The notes beneath the pieces are model-generated. The model had not been told where the DNA came from. It saw only the letters and a program-made list of their open reading frames with translations, and searched no databases. The position numbers were made by a program, and so were the translations under genes. Positions 59,142 through 64,000 of a stretch of 64,000 nucleotides of DNA are shown in pieces. The DNA lies in NCBI GenBank assembly GCA_946800325.1, contig OX326956.1:37169082-37233081 (forward strand). The letters are read 5' to 3'. Source of the DNA: Luzula sylvatica. Its lineage: Eukaryota > Streptophyta > Magnoliopsida > Poales > Juncaceae. How positions within the stretch are numbered: the stretch's first letter is position 1; the number at the start of each line of letters is the position of its first letter.

Positions 59142-59348
59142 GGTCGAGAGAGGGTTCAAATAGAGATTTATGAAATGACATTTTTACCCCTCAAATGAGG
59201 GTCTATCAAATATTTGGTTAAAAAGTTATCTTACAGGATTTAATTAGAACCACTAGATTAGCATAAAATTTTGAATCTCCATCGTTAAATCGAAAAGGGG
59301 TCCATGATAAGTAAAAATAGGTCTAGGATAGAAGCTCCCTATGTTATT

Positions 59349-59879
59349 TGATGCTACTAACGTGAGAATTTATTGGATAGAAAAATGTTTTTATTTCTAT
59401 ACTATTGAAGTAAGAAATACAACAAAAGAAGAAAAAAATAAACTGATGCAACATTATGCAGCAAACATAGTATCAAGTATATGATGAAATTAGCAAAAGA
59501 AACGACACATGAGATCAAGAAAAAACAAACTTAAAGCAAGGGTTCATAACAAGCAAAGCAACAAACTTAAAGCAGGAGTTCATAACAAGTAAAAATAATA
59601 AACTAGCATTCGAAACCAAAAACAAAAGGATCTCAAAATACATGCCTTTATAAAGGTTACTAAAATTTCAAACGATTATTTCACCACCAGCAAGTAACAA
59701 AAGATGCAAAATCACCTAGAAAGAACAAGCATTTCACCACCAGCAAGCATATCACCTACAAAGAACGACAATTGCATAGTTAAATATATATCAAATACAA
59801 AGCTGATATTGTTCACTTAAATACACATGAAGCATGAAAAACAATAATAAAAAGCTGACATTGTTCACTGACCTGATCA
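59349..59879. other. 3' flank of ATPase gene copy 2
   Basis: Counterpart of 14581-15121 with scattered substitutions and small indels. No gene. Confidence 0.6.
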
Positions 59880-62800
59880 TCACTCGAGCAAAAGATGAGT
59901 CGATAAGAACTCTTCATCCTCCGCAAACAACTGGAGATTCCTCGTCTTGAGTAAAAATCCAATAGCGGCCTCTTCGAAATCCAGCAAGCACCCAAACTTA
60001 AACAGTTCAGCTAGAAAATCGATATGTTCTGGTTTCTCATACAACAACCCTCGAGCTATCTCATTAGCTAAATCAGTCGCGATTTTAATCCTCCCTTCCA
60101 TCCTTTCTGATCCATCAACCCGTTGCATATGAAGAGTCTTTTTCTCCCTCTCCCAACGCACCATTTGTGTGCCTTTTTTGAAACACTGCGCTAAACTATA
60201 CTCGAACGTTATTGGCTCTCCGGTCTCGAAGATGGTGAGATCGAGGATGGGTTTAACTGTCTCGTGCCGCTCCCTGGCACATATATCGAGGCACGGATCA
60301 GCAAGAAAAGCAAGAGAAATTCTTAACAACCCTGATTTTATTACACCTTTCGCATCAATGGTTGCGGAACATACGCGGTCTTCAAGGTTAGAGGACTCGT
60401 GCTTCTTGGCAGCCTCGGAGATTTTTCGCACTCCAATTTGCATATAAATGCTGGTAAGTTTTGCTCGAGATGGCGTTTTTACAGGATACCACACGCATTT
60501 GCTCGAGGTAGGATCTTCAAATAGATCCTTGAGTAAGAGATCATCTGGAATGAACACATTTTCCTTGCTGGAAAGTGAAATCCCTGTTTCGGTTGAGACA
60601 GGTAGTTTGGTCACGGATTCACAAATCATTTTCATGGAAATGGCGCTCGAGTGTGTTCGAATGAACTCCCAGAAAGCCGTGCAATCAGAAACCGTCACCT
60701 TCCAAGACGGACCTTGACTTTCCCAGTATTTCCAAAGCTCGCAATATTCTGCTATACCGGGTCCATGCTTCACGCCCAAAGCAACAGAGAAAAAACCGCT
60801 TAAATTCGGTTTGTAGTATTTTTCCAAGACATGGAGTCGTGAATCAAACAAACCGTCTTTGTCGTGAATCACACAACTACTCGGATTCACCCACTGGCCA
60901 TTATTATCTCCATCTGGGATCCAAATCCAATCTGAATTTTTATTCTCTGGGTTCCATTCAGATTCTAGCAAAAACAAATATATTCGAGAGATGGTGTTCT
61001 TGTCGGAGTGATTTTTCAAATGCTCAGCCATGAGTGAACAAGCACTACTAGGGTCAACCTTAACCCCAATTACAGCAAATTCATTCTTATACTCTATAAT
61101 TTTCCGACCATAAAATTCCTCATCTATAAACGGTCCATCAGTACGATGAACAAGAGAAAACTGTTTTGGGTAAAACAAGATCGATTCTTCAGGGAGATGA
61201 TAACCCATTACAGTTTTGAGCCACTTCTTTTTTATGCCACTCATGAAATCCTTTGGCAAACTCGACCTATTCTTCATAAAGAATTTAATGCACTTGAGTA
61301 AAGACATAACTGACAAAGCAGTTATAACCTTCGCATTACTGGGTATATTTAAACCAGCAATTACAAACTCTGCTCCTTGTTCAATTCCAATCGCGACACC
61401 CAATTCCTTCAACTCATCCTTGTATTCATAAATCCGACTACTACGGTCAATTAAGGGTAGAGTGGCTATTGAACAAAGAGGCTTCCATGTCAAATCAAAA
61501 AAGACAGATTTTTTGGGAGCTTTTAAGCCCATATCGGTATGCAACCAATTTTCCTCGCGCATGCAAGTGGCTACAGAAGAAAAATCTTCCTTGTTCTTGA
61601 GTTGTTTATAAGAATCGAGAAGTAAAAGTGCACTTTTCTCTGAGAAAGAAGTCGCAACAAGTCGCTTAAATTTTTCAGCTATATCCTTCGACGCATCAAC
61701 AAATCTAACAACCACTCCAATACGCCTCAGCTCTTCTTTCCATGAAAAAATTTTAGTCCCATAAAAGTCCAAATCGATCACTGCAACACCTTCAATAGCA
61801 TTCAAAAGGCACAACCACTCTGGATCGGGTATAAATGATTCGTTCGGAGCTTTAACACCGAGATTGGTCTTAACCCATTTTGCTTGTTTCAGTCTGTTAC
61901 AGAAATTTTCCGATACATTAACATACCGAACACATTCCAGCAAGAGGATAAATGCTTCTGGCGTAACTGGACTTGCACGAAACTCAAAGTTGTCCACTAC
62001 AAGTTGGTGATTATTTTTGAAACAAACAAGAACACCAAGTAACTCGAGCTCGTTTTTGTACTCTCGGATATTCTCTCCATAAAAATCGGTATCAACGAAT
62101 GGAAGGTTACTTACAATGGAAGCAGCCTTCCAATCAGAACCAAATAAAACAGCCTCATTTGGGGACTTGTACCCTTTGCAAGTTTTTAGCCATCTATCTC
62201 TGTTGATGCTTCCAATAAGATGAGAGGGTGAGAGATTCTTCTCTCTTAAAAACCTTATCAATTTGAGCAATGAAATCACATTAGACCGGGTCAAAGATCT
62301 CTCAGCCGCGAGTGACATGAGGTGTTGACCAATGAACTCGGACGCCTCACCAAATTCAAATTTGACCCCGATCATTCTCAACTCTTGTTTGAAATCAGAC
62401 ATCCCACCGCCATAGAATTCTTGGTCGATCATTGGTACATCGATCATGTCATACCCAATTTGAAGCAAACTTCCCCACTCAGCACTTGAAAGGAAGGATT
62501 CCTTGGGAGGTTTATAGCCAATGGAGGTCTTGATCCAACTTCCATTTTGTACACACTTAAGGAACCTATCTGGTAGCGTTACTCCACGATTCTTCAAGTT
62601 TTTAATCCATTCAAGAATCAAAAGCGCATTTTTCTTCGTAAGAGAGGAAGAGACTGTAGGGAAAGAGGCATTTGGAGGGTTAATGTGCGGGACATCAGAG
62701 ACCCCTAAATATTTTTTCATGAAATCCAAAAGCTCGTTTTCTCGTGCATAATTCCCGGCAAAATAAGCAGAACTTTTGTATTCGGCCGATAGTTCTACGT

Positions 62801-64000
62801 AATTCTCACCTCTCCATGGATTTGAACCCATTAACTCGACCCACTTGCTCCCTTCTGCAGGAACTAGAAGCTGGCTTCTATTAGTCACCATTGTACCATA
62901 ATTATCTACAATGGGCATAGTTAAGCAAAGATCCCCTATATACCACTCTGGTATATAATTTTTGGCCAATGAATGGTAGAGGAAATGAGCAAATAATATG
63001 GCTAGCCTTCGACCGCTCAGTTGCCTTAAAACAGAATTTGCATAGTTGTACACATCTAAAAACTCCACTTTCACATAGCTTCGAAGCCAATCCATCACTA
63101 CACTTTTCTTAGAAAACGTCTTGAGTTTCATTTGTGTATCACTAGGCATGAAAAACCGGCTTGAGGTAGAAGCCAGTTCTCTATTCGAGCTCAGAAGCCA
63201 AGACATCTGGTTTTCCTCAGAAGCAATACAAAGGCTGAAAACCCCCCGAGTTGCATTTGTAATGCTCGTAAAAGATAAAGCTCCATTCGAGTTCTCATAC
63301 TTCAACAATGGTATATCATGGATTTTACTGGCACCAACAAAATGAACCTTCCAATTATCTGCAAGAAAGCACAAAAGTTGAAGGTACACCGACTCTGCAG
63401 CTTGCTTAACAAGATTTGAGCCTTCGATGCACTTCGGGTACCAATCAGAAGCAACGAACCCAATCTCAAGAAAATCCAAAACCTCGTTATACTCACTCGT
63501 GTCAAAACAAGAGCTCAGGATACAAGTGCCATGCGAAGAAAAGCTTTGCAAAACAACCCCCGACTTGCGCGCACCGCTTAACACATCCCAAAATGCAGGG
63601 ATCAACCTTCCCGCCTCACCAGGCTTGCAAAATATCTTTTGCGATGTATACGACTCACATGGAACTATGGACTCTCCAGCCAAATTATTCTTTATAGAGA
63701 GCCTCACAGAATCAAGTACCGGGATAGGGCACGCTTTTACCGGCAAGAACCGGAACTTGGGAGGTAGAGAGAATGCCGGTGCATCACTTGCCGACTTAAC
63801 CAACGAAACGAAAGCATTCATGAAAGCGGAGGGTACACAATCCAATATGCCTTTATTCCACGAGTTATCCAAAAGTATGGACTCGCGGGAAGAAGATAGG
63901 AGAAAATCTGCTTGGATAATGAAGGGGAAATTGGTAACCATTTCAGTTGGTAAAAATGCATAAACACCAGATGAGGTTAACCCTCGACTTAACCGCTCCC
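59880..64000 (-). CDS. NO VEIN/sacsin-like GHKL ATPase-domain protein, copy 2, 5' part beyond window
   Basis: The frame is open from the window edge (ERLSRGLTSSGVYAFLPTE read on the minus strand) to the TGA at 59880-59882. It corresponds to the last about 1370 residues of copy 1 at a constant 44758-bp offset, with no coding indel or stop. It includes all five of the about 110-residue WLKT..FYG..IGV repeats, but the ATP-binding N-terminal exons lie outside the window. I count about 50 amino-acid replacements against copy 1 (about 96% identity), spread along the protein. Examples are RHSIKKN to RLSIKNN, IEYVAS to IGFVAS, and FRKKKSS to FMKNRSS. The frame is intact in everything visible. Whether exons 1 and 2 and a promoter exist upstream cannot be judged here, so the gene could be complete or 5'-truncated. 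Confidence 0.82.
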   Translation of the reverse strand, partial: ERLSRGLTSSGVYAFLPTEMVTNFPFIIQADFLLSSSRESILLDNSWNKGILDCVPSAFMNAFVSLVKSASDAPAFSLPPKFRFLPVKACPIPVLDSVRLSIKNNLAGESIVPCESYTSQKIFCKPGEAGRLIPAFWDVLSGARKSGVVLQSFSSHGTCILSSCFDTSEYNEVLDFLEIGFVASDWYPKCIEGSNLVKQAAESVYLQLLCFLADNWKVHFVGASKIHDIPLLKYENSNGALSFTSITNATRGVFSLCIASEENQMSWLLSSNRELASTSSRFFMPSDTQMKLKTFSKKSVVMDWLRSYVKVEFLDVYNYANSVLRQLSGRRLAILFAHFLYHSLAKNYIPEWYIGDLCLTMPIVDNYGTMVTNRSQLLVPAEGSKWVELMGSNPWRGENYVELSAEYKSSAYFAGNYARENELLDFMKKYLGVSDVPHINPPNASFPTVSSSLTKKNALLILEWIKNLKNRGVTLPDRFLKCVQNGSWIKTSIGYKPPKESFLSSAEWGSLLQIGYDMIDVPMIDQEFYGGGMSDFKQELRMIGVKFEFGEASEFIGQHLMSLAAERSLTRSNVISLLKLIRFLREKNLSPSHLIGSINRDRWLKTCKGYKSPNEAVLFGSDWKAASIVSNLPFVDTDFYGENIREYKNELELLGVLVCFKNNHQLVVDNFEFRASPVTPEAFILLLECVRYVNVSENFCNRLKQAKWVKTNLGVKAPNESFIPDPEWLCLLNAIEGVAVIDLDFYGTKIFSWKEELRRIGVVVRFVDASKDIAEKFKRLVATSFSEKSALLLLDSYKQLKNKEDFSSVATCMREENWLHTDMGLKAPKKSVFFDLTWKPLCSIATLPLIDRSSRIYEYKDELKELGVAIGIEQGAEFVIAGLNIPSNAKVITALSVMSLLKCIKFFMKNRSSLPKDFMSGIKKKWLKTVMGYHLPEESILFYPKQFSLVHRTDGPFIDEEFYGRKIIEYKNEFAVIGVKVDPSSACSLMAEHLKNHSDKNTISRIYLFLLESEWNPENKNSDWIWIPDGDNNGQWVNPSSCVIHDKDGLFDSRLHVLEKYYKPNLSGFFSVALGVKHGPGIAEYCELWKYWESQGPSWKVTVSDCTAFWEFIRTHSSAISMKMICESVTKLPVSTETGISLSSKENVFIPDDLLLKDLFEDPTSSKCVWYPVKTPSRAKLTSIYMQIGVRKISEAAKKHESSNLEDRVCSATIDAKGVIKSGLLRISLAFLADPCLDICARERHETVKPILDLTIFETGEPITFEYSLAQCFKKGTQMVRWEREKKTLHMQRVDGSERMEGRIKIATDLANEIARGLLYEKPEHIDFLAELFKFGCLLDFEEAAIGFLLKTRNLQLFAEDEEFLSTHLLLE

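Larger units (their letters stand above)
56272..59339. mobile_element. Mutator-like element, with a second Mutator-like element inside it
   Basis: A perfect 9-bp duplication TATGTTATT (56263-56271 and 59340-59348) encloses ends that both read GGGAGCTTCTATC(A/C)TAG(G/A)CC. The paralogous region retains an uninterrupted AGGATTATGTTATT at 14629-14642, supporting this as the target word. No transposase. On the minus strand near 57482-57400 an acceptor-like TTTGCAG is followed by an exon-like stretch (GRGSTFRKFTQKRTWQRQ) that may be captured host sequence of unknown origin. The inner element occupies 57993-59141, so the outer one is older. Confidence 0.85.
50909..64000. repeat. Segmental duplication, copy 2
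   Basis: 50909-51060, 56188-56271 and 59349-64000 align with 3923-5120 (less the hAT), 5145-5213 and 14581-19242. The intervening DNA is private to this copy. The left edge of similarity is abrupt at CC(A)AGAGATCATCT (50917 versus 3931). The right side runs off the window. Confidence 0.85.

Overview
The window is nuclear DNA of a flowering plant, most likely a eudicot. It shows GT-AG introns in AT-rich DNA, a plant P450 of the CYP85 clan, a plant-type NO VEIN/sacsin-like GHKL ATPase gene, and captured pieces of the plant genes LEUNIG_HOMOLOG and SYP4 syntaxin. It also holds many plant transposon classes: L1-type LINE, Ty1/copia, Ty3/gypsy, solo LTR, CACTA, hAT, Mutator-like, a Helitron end and foldback elements. 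I cannot name the species. No CRISPR array, operon or rRNA was seen.

Layout, left to right. 1-3.9 kb: an intact eight-exon cytochrome P450 (1453-3589, +), then a G/GT microsatellite. 3.9-25.4 kb: first copy of a segmental duplication. It holds a hAT element (3965-4822), a LINE (about 5214-14580) that carries a CACTA element (6017-8745) with a captured LEUNIG_HOMOLOG fragment, and an intact three-exon GHKL ATPase gene (25359-15122, -). Intron 2 of that gene carries a small LTR retrotransposon and intron 1 carries a 2-kb foldback element. 25.4-26.6 kb: a solo LTR with a nested hAT, 97 bp upstream of the ATPase start codon. 26.6-35.7 kb: intergenic DNA with a Mutator-like element (29319-31952) carrying SYP41/42/43-like syntaxin exons, a probable Helitron 3' end and hairpin-bearing tandem repeats. 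35.7-48.5 kb: a broken Ty3/gypsy element invaded by a young Ty1/copia element with an intact 1312-codon polyprotein. Its right LTR is cut off at a scarred junction to a gene fragment that may be tRNA(Ile)-lysidine synthetase-like. 48.8-50.9 kb: AT-rich minisatellite. 50.9-64 kb: second copy of the segmental duplication, with its own insertions (a foldback relative and one Mutator-like element inside another), ending in a second ATPase copy (63-64 kb end open, stop at 59880, -).

The two duplication copies lie in direct orientation about 45-47 kb apart. Each acts as the empty-site reference for insertions in the other: the hAT and LINE occur only in copy 1, and the Mutator-like element only in copy 2. 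Between ATPase copies I count about 50 amino-acid replacements over about 1350 residues and no coding indel. The likely cellular genes are the P450 and the two ATPase copies. The rest is mobile DNA, captured gene pieces and simple repeats. All similarity calls rest on remembered family motifs; no database search was run.
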